Source: Crossiella sp. S99.2 | Lineage (GTDB): Bacteria > Actinomycetota > Actinomycetes > Mycobacteriales > Pseudonocardiaceae | DNA length: 64,000 nt | Assembly: GCF_023094165.1 (NCBI RefSeq) | Contig: NZ_JALMDK010000005.1 | Span: forward strand, 434,001 to 498,000 | Direction: 5' to 3' | Shown here: positions 27,681 to 35,801 of the stretch, piece by piece | How the letters are laid out: each line of letters begins with the position of its first letter | Numbering within the stretch: position 1 is the first letter of the stretch | Position numbers and translations under genes: made by a program | The notes under the pieces: model-generated | Seen by the model: only the letters and a program-made list of their open reading frames with translations | Told to the model about the DNA's origin: nothing | The model's database searches: none

Positions 27681-30125
27681 GTGACTCCACGGACCATCCC
27701 TGCGGTTCAGAGCTGGGCCGCCAGTGACGGCAGGTTCCGGTTCGGTTCCGGGAGCACGATCCTGGTGGACCCGGCCGCCGCGGCCGAGCTGACCGCGGAC
27801 GCCAACACCTTCGCCGCCGACCTCGGCCTGCTGCTGGAGGCCGCGCCGCCCAAGGTGCGCACCGCGGCCGCCGCCGAGGCCAGGGACGGGGATCTGGTGC
27901 TCGGGCTGGGCGCGACCGACGAGCAGCTCGGCGAGGAGGGCTACCAGCTGGAGATCGGGCCGGTGCTGCGGCTGCACGCCCGGCGCAGGCTCGGTGTCTT
28001 CTGGGGCACCCGCACGGTGTTGCAGCTGCTGCACGGCAGTGCGGGGGAGGCGATCGCGGGCGGGCGGATCCGGGACTGGCCGCGCTACACCGTGCGCGGC
28101 GCGCTGCTGTGCAACGCCACCAAGCACTACGACCTGACCTGGTGGACCAACCAGATCCGGGACCTGGCCTACCTCAAGTACAACGAGCTGGTCATCTACG
28201 TCGACGGCGTCGGGCTGACCCGGCCGGAGCTGGAGCACATCGCCCGGCTCAGCGAGCAGTACCACGTCACCGTGCTGCCGCAGCTGAACATGCCCGGCCA
28301 CATGGACCAGGTGCTGCCGCCGCACCGCCAGTACCAGCTGCGCCACCCCAACGGCGAGTACCGGCACAACGCGCTGGACATCAGCAACGACGCCGCCAGG
28401 GACTGGGCCTTCGGACTGATCGAGCAGTACCTGCCGCTGTTCCCCGGCCCGGTGTGGCACTTCGGCGCGGACGAGTACCCGGCCTGGGCGGGCGGCATCG
28501 ACGATTTCCCGCAGCTGACCGCCTACGCCCGCCGCCGCTACGGCGCGCAGGCCAACGGCTGGGACACCTTCAACGGCTTCATCAACGACGGCGCGGAGCG
28601 GATTCGCAGGCACGGCAAGCAGATCCGCATCTGGAGCGATATGCAGCGCACGCACGCGCGGGTGGTGCGGGTGGAGCCGAGCACGGTGATCGAGCACTGG
28701 ACCTCGGACCGGGAAGGGCTGCTGCCGGTCCAGGAACTCATCAACCGCGGGCACAAACTGGTCAACGGCAACGACCAGTTCCTGTACTACAACGGCGGCC
28801 GCAACCCCGATGGCAGCCAGCGCAAGAAGACCGACGCGCGGCGGATCTACCAGGATTTCCGGCCCGGTGACATGCACGGCGGCCAGGATCTGCCCGATGA
28901 TCACCCGGCGCTGCTGGGCATCCGGTTCTGCCAGTGGAACGACCTGCCGGTGGAACAGCTGGAAAGCAGTCAGGCCACCGAACTGGCCATGTTCGACACC
29001 CTGCGCGCGATCGCCCAGCACGCCTGGGGCTCGCCGAAGCCGAGCGCGAACTGGTCCGCGTTCAAACCCGTGGTGGACAACGTGGGCCGGGCGCCCGGCT
29101 ACGTGCCGCCGCTGACCGTGCCGTACGGGCACGGACCGGGTGCGGCCCGGGACGGCTACGAGGTGGTCACCTTCTTCGCGCCGCGGGCCGACGGCAAGGT
29201 CGAACACGGCTGGCAGCACCACCCCGGGCACGGTCCGTGGGCGCGCACCGCGTTCGGCGGCCGCTTCGGCGGCGGCCTCGCGGGCAACACCCCGGTGATC
29301 CTGGACGTCTACGGCAGGCTCACCTACCTCGCCCGCACCAACTCAGGCACCCTGGAATGCGGCAGGCAGCCCGCCCCCGGCTCGGGCCCGTGGACCGACT
29401 TCACCGAGCTGCCGGTCAAGACCCTCGGCGACCCGGCGCTGACCCTGGACGTGCAGGGACGGCTGACCTTCGTCATCCGCGCGGCCGAGGGTGGCCTGCT
29501 GCTGGGCCGGGAACGCACACCGGGTTTCGGCGAATGGGAGTTCACCCGCCTGGAGATCGACGCCCAGGGCGACCCGGCCCTGGTGCTGGACAAGGACAAA
29601 CACCCCTGCTTCGCCGTCCGCACCGGCGGCAACCGGCTGCTGCTGGGCCGCCGCGAACGCCCCAGTGCCGGCAACTGGCAGTACTCGACCTTCGCCGCCG
29701 ACGTGGCCGGTGACCCGGCCCTGGTGCTGGACAAGGACCGCAGACTGGCCGCGGCCGCGCGCGCTGCCAACGGGCGGCTGGTCGTCGCGGTGCAGAACGG
29801 AAGTGCCTGGGACACCAGGCAGATCAGCGAGGCCGTGGCCGGCGAGGTGGCGCTCGCGCTGCAGCCCGACGGCAGGCTGACCTTCTTCGTCCGCGACGGC
29901 GAAGGCCATATCCAGCACGGCTGGCAGAACCAGCCCGGTTCGGCGGAGTGGACCGAGGCCGACCTGGGCGGCGCGATCACCAGCGAGGTCAGCGCGTTGC
30001 AGGACCACGTGGGCAGGCTGCTGGTGTTCGCCCGCAACAGCGCGGGGCGGATGTGGCACGGGTGGCAGGACAGCCCGGGGCAGGGGCCTTGGGAGTTCGC
30101 GGAGCTGAGCAGCGGGTTGCGCTGA
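27681..30125 (+). CDS. GH20 beta-N-acetylhexosaminidase with PLL-like propeller lectin domain
   Basis: An 814-residue protein. Residues about 1-110 are the GH20 N-terminal alpha/beta domain (LVLGLGATDEQLGEEGYQL). Residues about 115-460 are the catalytic barrel with FGADEYPAW, whose Asp264-Glu265 are the catalytic pair. Residues about 475-814 contain at least six repeats of about 48 residues (HGWQ..PG.GPW, GDPALVLDKD) like the beta-propeller lectins of the PLL family that bind fucose or GlcNAc. The GTG start has GAGGGGG upstream. No signal peptide is visible, so the location is uncertain. It would trim and bind amino-sugar glycans. Confidence 0.85.
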   Translation: MTPRTIPAVQSWAASDGRFRFGSGSTILVDPAAAAELTADANTFAADLGLLLEAAPPKVRTAAAAEARDGDLVLGLGATDEQLGEEGYQLEIGPVLRLHARRRLGVFWGTRTVLQLLHGSAGEAIAGGRIRDWPRYTVRGALLCNATKHYDLTWWTNQIRDLAYLKYNELVIYVDGVGLTRPELEHIARLSEQYHVTVLPQLNMPGHMDQVLPPHRQYQLRHPNGEYRHNALDISNDAARDWAFGLIEQYLPLFPGPVWHFGADEYPAWAGGIDDFPQLTAYARRRYGAQANGWDTFNGFINDGAERIRRHGKQIRIWSDMQRTHARVVRVEPSTVIEHWTSDREGLLPVQELINRGHKLVNGNDQFLYYNGGRNPDGSQRKKTDARRIYQDFRPGDMHGGQDLPDDHPALLGIRFCQWNDLPVEQLESSQATELAMFDTLRAIAQHAWGSPKPSANWSAFKPVVDNVGRAPGYVPPLTVPYGHGPGAARDGYEVVTFFAPRADGKVEHGWQHHPGHGPWARTAFGGRFGGGLAGNTPVILDVYGRLTYLARTNSGTLECGRQPAPGSGPWTDFTELPVKTLGDPALTLDVQGRLTFVIRAAEGGLLLGRERTPGFGEWEFTRLEIDAQGDPALVLDKDKHPCFAVRTGGNRLLLGRRERPSAGNWQYSTFAADVAGDPALVLDKDRRLAAAARAANGRLVVAVQNGSAWDTRQISEAVAGEVALALQPDGRLTFFVRDGEGHIQHGWQNQPGSAEWTEADLGGAITSEVSALQDHVGRLLVFARNSAGRMWHGWQDSPGQGPWEFAELSSGLR

Positions 30126-30884
30126 GACAACCCCAGCAGCTGCGTTTGCCTGGGCAAGGGAACCCAGACGCCCCTGGACCGCGCTGGTTCGGCACCGGCC
30201 GCACCGTGGGGGTCCGGGGGCTCGGCCTCCGGGTAGGTACAAGGACCCGGCGAAGACGCCGCAGGCGTCGAGCATAGGAAGTCGGGCGGGCCCACGCGCG
30301 GGAACCACAGGGGGGAGGGGCTCCGGGGCGTAGGCCCGCGTTAGAAACAGTACTGGCGTGTGTCGCTGGGTGCGGGCGTTTTCCCAAGATTTTTTGCGGA
30401 TTCTTTCCGCAGGCCAACGCCGACTTCACACCGCCGGACAGCACGCCTCATTACTGCGCGGGAAACGACAACTTCGCGCACAAGTGCGCATCCGCCGGAG
30501 GTTTTGCCGGTAATCGCGGCCGGAGGTTTTGTCCCGGTTGCGACACATCAGTCTCACTCTGCCGGTTCCACGCCTTCGAAGATCGACACCGTGGGTCATT
30601 CACGAGCTGTTTACCTTCTCCGACAACGGTTATCCGACTGAACCCTACGATCGGCGGGTGCGTTGCCCACGGTGTAGAACAGAGCGAACCGGTCGGGTGT
30701 CTTCGGTCACGACGATGTGACCTGGGACGATCGGTTGTCCAGACTGTGAGGTGTGGCGTGGCGCCGCCCTGTTGTGAGGTGTGACACATCCAAGTGTTGA
30801 AACACCCGGCTGGGCAGGGGCGAACTGACACGTGAAGCCGGGCTGAACTTCCCTCAGCTTTCCGGCCGTCGGAAGGAACATGCG
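30126..30884. other. 759-bp intergenic region with two pairs of direct repeats
   Basis: I see no convincing gene here. GCCGGAGGTTTTG occurs at 30494-30506 and 30519-30531 (25-bp step). TGTGAGGTGTG occurs at 30745-30755 and 30773-30783 (28-bp step), the latter pair about 100 bp upstream of the binding-protein gene. A small hairpin TGCGGA-TTCTT-TCCGCA lies at 30395-30411. The unusual length suggests a regulated promoter. Confidence 0.5.
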
Positions 30885-31733
30885 ATGCGATTCACCGGGA
30901 TCCTGCGAATCGGTGCGGCGCTGGCCGCCGTCGCCTTGGTCGCTGCCTGTGGCACTGCCGGTCAGGGATCCGCCAACGGCAGCCGCTCCCTGGTCGTCCG
31001 TGCCGAGGGCGACAAGAAGCTGACCGTCGGCATTCGATTCGACCAGCCGGGGCTGTCGCTCAAGGTGACCGAGAGCAAGTTCGAGGGCTTCGACGTCGAT
31101 GTGGCGAAGTACATCGCCGCACAGCTCGGCGTGCAGCCCGCGGACATCACCTGGAAGGAGGTGCGCGCCGCCGACCGCGAGAACTTCATCAAGAACGGCA
31201 CGGTGGACTTCGTGGTCGCCACCTACTCGATCAACGACACCCGCAAGCAGGCGGTGTCCTTCGCCGGACCGTACTTCGTTGCGGGACAAGGCATTCTGGT
31301 CAGGTCCAACACCAACGACATCACCGGCCCGGAATCGCTCAACGGCCGGAAGCTCTGCTCGGTCAAGGACTCCACCTCGGCCCAGCAGGTGCGGCAGAAG
31401 TTCGCCAAGGACGCCCAGCTCGTCGAGTACTTCCGGTACTCCGAGTGCATCAACGCGCTGCTGCTCAACAACGTCGACGCGGTCACCACCGACGACGTGA
31501 TTCTGGCCGGCTTCGCCGCCCAGAACCCCGAGCTGCTCAAGGTGATCGGCAAACCCTTCACCCAGGAGCGCTATGGCATCGGCCTGAACAAGGACGACGC
31601 CGAGGGGCGGACCGCGGTCAACACCGCGATCGAGAAGATGATCAGCAGTGGCGAGTGGAAGAAGTCCATCGACCGCAACGTCGGGCCCTCCGGGTACCAG
31701 GTGCCGACCGCGCCGTCGATCACCGAGCGGTAG
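30885..31733 (+). CDS. Glutamate-type ABC transporter substrate-binding lipoprotein
   Basis: A 282-residue periplasmic-binding-protein-fold lipoprotein. The signal peptide ends in LVAAC (lipobox, Cys22). The mature domain has LTVGIRFDQPGL, FEGFDVDVAKYIA, VDFVVATYSINDTRKQ and FAGPYF, the amino-acid (cluster 3) binding-protein pattern, closest to GluB-type glutamate receptors. No permease or ATPase gene is nearby, so it is an orphan that may serve a distant transporter or act as a sensor. It is followed by a strong intrinsic terminator. Confidence 0.87.
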   Translation: MRFTGILRIGAALAAVALVAACGTAGQGSANGSRSLVVRAEGDKKLTVGIRFDQPGLSLKVTESKFEGFDVDVAKYIAAQLGVQPADITWKEVRAADRENFIKNGTVDFVVATYSINDTRKQAVSFAGPYFVAGQGILVRSNTNDITGPESLNGRKLCSVKDSTSAQQVRQKFAKDAQLVEYFRYSECINALLLNNVDAVTTDDVILAGFAAQNPELLKVIGKPFTQERYGIGLNKDDAEGRTAVNTAIEKMISSGEWKKSIDRNVGPSGYQVPTAPSITER

Positions 31734-31747
31734 CGCTCACCAGCGTC

Positions 31748-31793
31748 AACGGCGGGCATCCCCCAGATCGGGGGGTGCCCGCCGTTCTTTTTT
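31748..31793 (+). terminator. Rho-independent terminator after the binding-protein gene
   Basis: A 17-bp stem, left arm AACGGCGGGCATCCCCC and right arm GGGGGGTGCCCGCCGTT (one G-U pair), with a loop of 4-5 bases. It is followed by CTTTTTT. It lies 15 bp after the stop codon. Confidence 0.9.
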
Positions 31794-31807
31794 CGCTGGG
31801 CGGGAAC

Positions 31808-31824
31808 ATACCCCCAGGGGGTAT
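31808..31824. promoter_or_regulatory. CsoR-like copper operator
   Basis: ATACCCCCAGGGGGTAT is a perfect 8+8 palindrome around a central A. It matches the G/C-tract layout of CsoR binding sites ahead of copper-efflux genes. It lies 36 bp upstream of the copper ATPase start. Confidence 0.75.
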
Positions 31825-31859
31825 CGTTGCACTGGTCGTCCACTGAGGAGGAGAGACCG

Positions 31860-33914
31860 GTGCGCGAACACGAACAGCAGGCGCGGACGACAGCGCCGCA
31901 CGAAGGCCACGAAGGCCACCAGCACGCGGACGGCGGCCACGACGCGGGCGGCCAGAGCGGCCACGGTCATGGCGGGCACGGTGATCACGCCGCGCAGTTC
32001 CGCGACCGGTTCTGGCTGAGCCTGGTGCTCAGCGTCCCGGCCGTCTTCGCCAGCCACATGGTCTCCGGCTGGCTCGGCTACCACGTCCCGTCCTGGCTGA
32101 CCTGGGTCGCGCCGCTGTTCGGCACCATCGTCTTCCTCTACGGCGGCGTGCCCTTCCTCACCGGCGCGGTCAGCGAACTCCGCGCCCGCCAGCCCGGCAT
32201 GATGACCCTGGTCGCCATGGGCACCTCGGTCGCCTTCCTGGCCAGCGCGCTGGCCACGCTCGGCGTGCTCGGCCCCGAACTCGACTTCTGGTGGGAACTC
32301 GCCCTCCTGGTCGTGATCATGCTGCTCGGCCACTGGCTGGAAATGCGGGCCCTCGGCCAGGCATCCGGGGCACTGGCCGCCCTCGCCGAACTACTCCCGG
32401 ACACCGCGGAACGCCTGGACGCCAACGGAAACCCCGAGCCGGTCCGGCTCGACGAGCTGGCCGTGGCCGACGTCGTCCTGGTCCGCTCCGGCGGCCGGGT
32501 ACCCGCAGACGGCGTAGTCGTCGACGGCGCGGCCGAGGTAGACGAGTCCATGGTGACCGGCGAATCCCGCACCGTCCGCCGCGCCGGCGGAGACCGGGTG
32601 GTCGCGGGCACCGTCGCCACCGACTCCGCACTGCGCGTCCGCATCACCGCCGTGGGGGAGCAGACCGCGCTGGCCGGCATCCAGCGACTGGTCGCCCAGG
32701 CCCAGCAATCCCGCTCCCGGGTCCAGGCCCTGGCCGACCGGGCCGCCGCCGCCCTGTTCTACTTCGCCGCCGCGGCCGGTGTGCTGACCTTCCTGGTCTG
32801 GACCCTGCTGGGCGATCTCACCGCCGCCGTCGAACGCACGGTCACCGTGCTGGTCATCGCCTGCCCGCACGCCCTCGGCCTGGCCATCCCGCTGGTGATC
32901 GCGCTGTCCACCTCGCTGTCCGCCCGCGCCGGCATCCTGGTCAAGGACAGGCTGGCCCTGGAAGGCATGCGCCAGGTCGACGCCGTGCTCTTCGACAAGA
33001 CCGGCACCCTCACCAAGGGCCGCCCCGCCGTGATCGGCGTCGCCGGCGACGACACCACCCTGCCCCTGGCCGCCGCCGCGGAAAGCGACTCCGAACATCC
33101 CCTCGCGCGCGCTGTGGTCACCGCCGCGGGCAACAACATCCCCCGCGCCACCGACTTCCGCTCACTCACCGGCCGAGGCGTGCAGGCCACCGTGGACGGC
33201 GCGCTGATCACCGTCGGCGGCCCGGCCCTGTTGCGGGAGAAGGGCATCACCCCACCCACCGAACTCGCCGCCCAGACCGCCGACTGGACCGCCCGGGGCG
33301 CCGCGGTGCTGCACGTGTTGCGCGACAACCAGGTCCTCGGCGCCATCGGCCTCGCCGACGAAGTGCGCCCGGAATCCCGGGAGGCCGTGGCCGGCCTGCA
33401 CAAGCTCGGCGTGCGCGTGGTGATGGTGACCGGCGACGCCCGGCACGTGGCCGAAGCGGTCGCCGCCGAATTGGGCGTGGACGAGGTCTTCGCCGAGGTG
33501 CTGCCCGAGGACAAGGACGCCACGGTCAAGGAGTTGCAGGCCCGAGGCCACCGGGTGGCCATGGTCGGCGACGGCGTCAACGACGCCCCCGCGCTGGCCC
33601 GCGCGGACGTCGGCATCGCCATCGGCGCGGGCACCGACGTGGCCATCGAGTCCGCAGGCGTGGTCCTGGCCGGCGACGACCCCCGGGGTGTGCTCGCCGT
33701 CCGCAGACTCTCCACCGCCAGCTACCGCAAGATGCGCCAGAACCTGGTGTGGGCCACCGCCTACAACATCCTCTCCGTCCCCCTGGCCGCCGGAGCCCTG
33801 GCCGGCATCGGCTTCATCCTGCCCCCGGCAGTAGGAGCCATCGCGATGAGCCTCTCCACCATCGTGGTAGCCCTCAACGCCCAACTCCTCCGCCGCCAAA
33901 ACCTGACCCCGTAA
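31860..33914 (+). CDS. Copper-translocating P-type ATPase, CopB-like
   Basis: A 684-residue P1B-type ATPase. The N-terminal 50 residues are His-rich (HEGHEGHQH, HGHGGHGDH) and replace the usual Cys metal-binding domains. The ion-pathway motif is CPH, not CPC, which marks the CopB class. Catalytic motifs are MVTGES, DKTGTLTKG, SEHPLA and GDGVNDAPAL. Eight membrane helices fit the hydropathy. It exports copper (or silver) from the cytosol. I start at GTG 31860, because GAGGAGGAGA lies 5 bp upstream. It probably responds to copper through the adjacent CsoR-like site. Confidence 0.9.
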   Translation: MREHEQQARTTAPHEGHEGHQHADGGHDAGGQSGHGHGGHGDHAAQFRDRFWLSLVLSVPAVFASHMVSGWLGYHVPSWLTWVAPLFGTIVFLYGGVPFLTGAVSELRARQPGMMTLVAMGTSVAFLASALATLGVLGPELDFWWELALLVVIMLLGHWLEMRALGQASGALAALAELLPDTAERLDANGNPEPVRLDELAVADVVLVRSGGRVPADGVVVDGAAEVDESMVTGESRTVRRAGGDRVVAGTVATDSALRVRITAVGEQTALAGIQRLVAQAQQSRSRVQALADRAAAALFYFAAAAGVLTFLVWTLLGDLTAAVERTVTVLVIACPHALGLAIPLVIALSTSLSARAGILVKDRLALEGMRQVDAVLFDKTGTLTKGRPAVIGVAGDDTTLPLAAAAESDSEHPLARAVVTAAGNNIPRATDFRSLTGRGVQATVDGALITVGGPALLREKGITPPTELAAQTADWTARGAAVLHVLRDNQVLGAIGLADEVRPESREAVAGLHKLGVRVVMVTGDARHVAEAVAAELGVDEVFAEVLPEDKDATVKELQARGHRVAMVGDGVNDAPALARADVGIAIGAGTDVAIESAGVVLAGDDPRGVLAVRRLSTASYRKMRQNLVWATAYNILSVPLAAGALAGIGFILPPAVGAIAMSLSTIVVALNAQLLRRQNLTP

Positions 33915-34165
33915 CCACAACAGCCAACACACCGTCCACAACAGCCAACACCCGGTACCACAACGGCCAACACGCCGAGCGAGGGTTTCAACCCCGCGCG
34001 CGTGTTGGCCGTTGTCGTACGCCACGTTGGCCGTTGTGGTGCGGCTCTGGTCGCGATTTCGCCCTGGCGTGCCGATCTTCCGGCGAGTTGGGCCAACTGG
34101 TACGCCGGGTTGGCTCAAGTGGGCGTGCCAGTTGGCCCAAGTGGTACGGGGTTTGGCTCAAGAGC
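33915..34165. repeat. 22-bp periodic repeats, two variants (block B)
   Basis: Cores CAGCCAACAC at 33921 and 33942 and CGGCCAACAC at 33964 face inverted cores at 34002 (GTGTTGGCCG) and 34024 (ACGTTGGCCG), symmetric about 33987. A second variant, TTGG-(G/C/T)-CAA, starts at 34088, 34110, 34132 and 34153, again at 21-22 bp steps. The block fills the space between the copper ATPase stop and the convergent GH114 gene. Confidence 0.8.
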
Positions 34166-34176
34166 CGGGGTGGGGG

Positions 34177-35112
34177 TTAGCAGGGCCAGCGGGGGGCGTC
34201 GAGTTTGAGGTTTTTGCGGATGGAGCTGAGGTTGAGGCGGCGGGTGGTGGGGCAGAACTTGGCGTTGTCCAGGTCGTACTCGGCGTGCAGGACGGCCTTG
34301 CCTGCCTTGATGAACGGTGACAGCTTGTCGCATTCGTCGAACTCGGCGCACTGCTCGTTCACCGCGAAGTCGAACTCCGACACCAGTTGCGGGATCAGCC
34401 CCAGCGCGTTCTTCAGGCCGATGGACAAACCCTTGCCGTGCGCCAGTTTGGCCAGTGCCCGGTTGTAGGCCAGCTGGTCCTCGGCGGAGATCTGGTGCCC
34501 GGTGTCGTGGGTGTAGGCGTCCACCAGGTCGGCCTCGATGCCGTCGAAACCCTTGTCCCGGCACACCTGGAACCGCTCGGCCATCACCGGCAGCAGCACG
34601 TCCAGCTTGCGCACGTCCAGCCAGCGCTCGCCGGGCCAGCCGTTCTCCTTGCCGGTCGCACTGCGCAACCGGCCCGCGTCCGCCCGGTAGTCCTCGCTGG
34701 CGCCCGCGTTGACGTAGCAGATCACCTTGCTGCCCTTGGCCTGTAGCGCCTGCACCACCTCGCGGCTGTTCTCCATCGCGTCGATGTCATAGACGTCCGC
34801 CTTGACCGAGGTGTCCACCGGCACGGTGAGCTGCCACTGCCAGGTCACCCCGGGCGCGGGCCGCCAGCGTTCCTTGGCGGCCGGTTGTTTCGACGCCGGT
34901 GGCGGCGGGGGCGGCGGGGTGGACCCCGGCTCCGACGGTGGAGGAGCCGGGGTCCCTGTGCTGCCGGGCGGGGGTTCGGTCGAGGTGGCCTCGGCCGCCG
35001 AGGTGAGGGAGGCGGTGGCGGCCTCGTCCTCGGCGGCGCTGCCATACGTGCAGCCATTGACCGCCAGTAACGCGGTCAGTGCCAGGGCTAGGAGACCCGT
35101 CGTGGGCCGCAC
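34177..35112 (-). CDS. GH114-like endo-alpha-1,4-polygalactosaminidase lipoprotein
   Basis: A 311-residue lipoprotein. The signal peptide ends in AVNGC (Cys21), then a Ser/Thr/Pro linker runs to about residue 80. The GH114 barrel follows: VICYVNAGASEDYR, GFDGIEADLVDAY (Asp195), IGLKNALGLIPQL and FAVNEQCAEFDEC (Glu253). Asp195 and Glu253 align with the expected catalytic pair. Family members cut alpha-1,4-linked galactosamine chains, such as fungal Ega3. The GTG start at 35112 overlaps the upstream spherulin gene by 25 bp. It is the last gene of the exopolysaccharide operon. Confidence 0.82.
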   Translation of the reverse strand: MRPTTGLLALALTALLAVNGCTYGSAAEDEAATASLTSAAEATSTEPPPGSTGTPAPPPSEPGSTPPPPPPPASKQPAAKERWRPAPGVTWQWQLTVPVDTSVKADVYDIDAMENSREVVQALQAKGSKVICYVNAGASEDYRADAGRLRSATGKENGWPGERWLDVRKLDVLLPVMAERFQVCRDKGFDGIEADLVDAYTHDTGHQISAEDQLAYNRALAKLAHGKGLSIGLKNALGLIPQLVSEFDFAVNEQCAEFDECDKLSPFIKAGKAVLHAEYDLDNAKFCPTTRRLNLSSIRKNLKLDAPRWPC

Positions 35113-35801
35113 CGGCCCACGGCAAGCGTTTGCCGGTTGAAATGCCCCGCCAGTCTTCGCCACGGGTTCGCTCCGTCCAGGTCGGTCACGTACACCGCGC
35201 CCGCGTTGAACCGCGAGGCGCGCTGCAACGTCCGTTCGGTGTCCGCCCGCGGGGTGCCGTAGACCAGATGGCAGAACCGTTGCGCGGGCAGTCCGTAGGC
35301 CCAGGCCGGCACCTTGAGGTTCTCGTGCTCGCGCAGCTTGCCCTCGAAGGTCACCAGCAGATCGGCCAGTTTGGCGTACCCGTAGGCCGGGTAGACGCCG
35401 TGGTTGAACACCACCGTGCGCGCGCCCATGCCGCGGGCGGCCGCGGCCAGGCTGCGGTACTGCGGCAGGTGCTCGGCATCGGCCGAGACCTGGTCGAAGA
35501 ACACCCCGTCCACCCGGTACCAGGCGTGGTAGCGGGCGATCTGGCGTTGCACCAGCTCCCGCGAGCAGCGCCCGTACCCGGTGTCCACGTAGCCCATCAC
35601 CGGGATGCCCGCCAGCTTGAGCCGCTGCACCACGGCGCTGAACATGATCTCCTTCGCCAGCCCTGGTCCGCTGTCGATGTTGAGGATCACCAGGCGCAGG
35701 TAGTCGGCGGCGTTCACCAGCGTCTGCCAGTCGGCCGGGGCGGCCGAGGGGTGGAAGTAGGCCGGAACCGCGAGTAGCCCGCGGTCCGGTTCCAAGGTCA
35801 T
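35088..35801 (-). CDS. Spherulation-specific family 4 protein (GH135/Sph3-like)
   Basis: A 237-residue barrel protein with the spherulin-4 motifs LAVPAYFHP, VILNIDSGPG, VMGYVDTGYG and VDGVFFDQVSAD, and the late TFEGKLREHE. Fungal Sph3 (GH135) is an endo-alpha-1,4-N-acetylgalactosaminidase needed for galactosaminogalactan synthesis. Here Asp103 is kept, but the following catalytic-site Glu of Sph3 is Gln104; Glu153 is a candidate for the later acid. No signal peptide is visible, which is odd for such an enzyme. I chose the ATG at 35801, in a 4-bp ATGA overlap with the upstream epimerase; 35810 is an alternative. Confidence 0.8.
   Translation of the reverse strand: MTLEPDRGLLAVPAYFHPSAAPADWQTLVNAADYLRLVILNIDSGPGLAKEIMFSAVVQRLKLAGIPVMGYVDTGYGRCSRELVQRQIARYHAWYRVDGVFFDQVSADAEHLPQYRSLAAAARGMGARTVVFNHGVYPAYGYAKLADLLVTFEGKLREHENLKVPAWAYGLPAQRFCHLVYGTPRADTERTLQRASRFNAGAVYVTDLDGANPWRRLAGHFNRQTLAVGRCGPRRVS

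Noticed and set aside
30360..30641. Short open frame in the 759-bp gap
   Set aside because: Ser/Arg/Thr-rich, no ribosome site, no domain, and poor third-position G/C bias.
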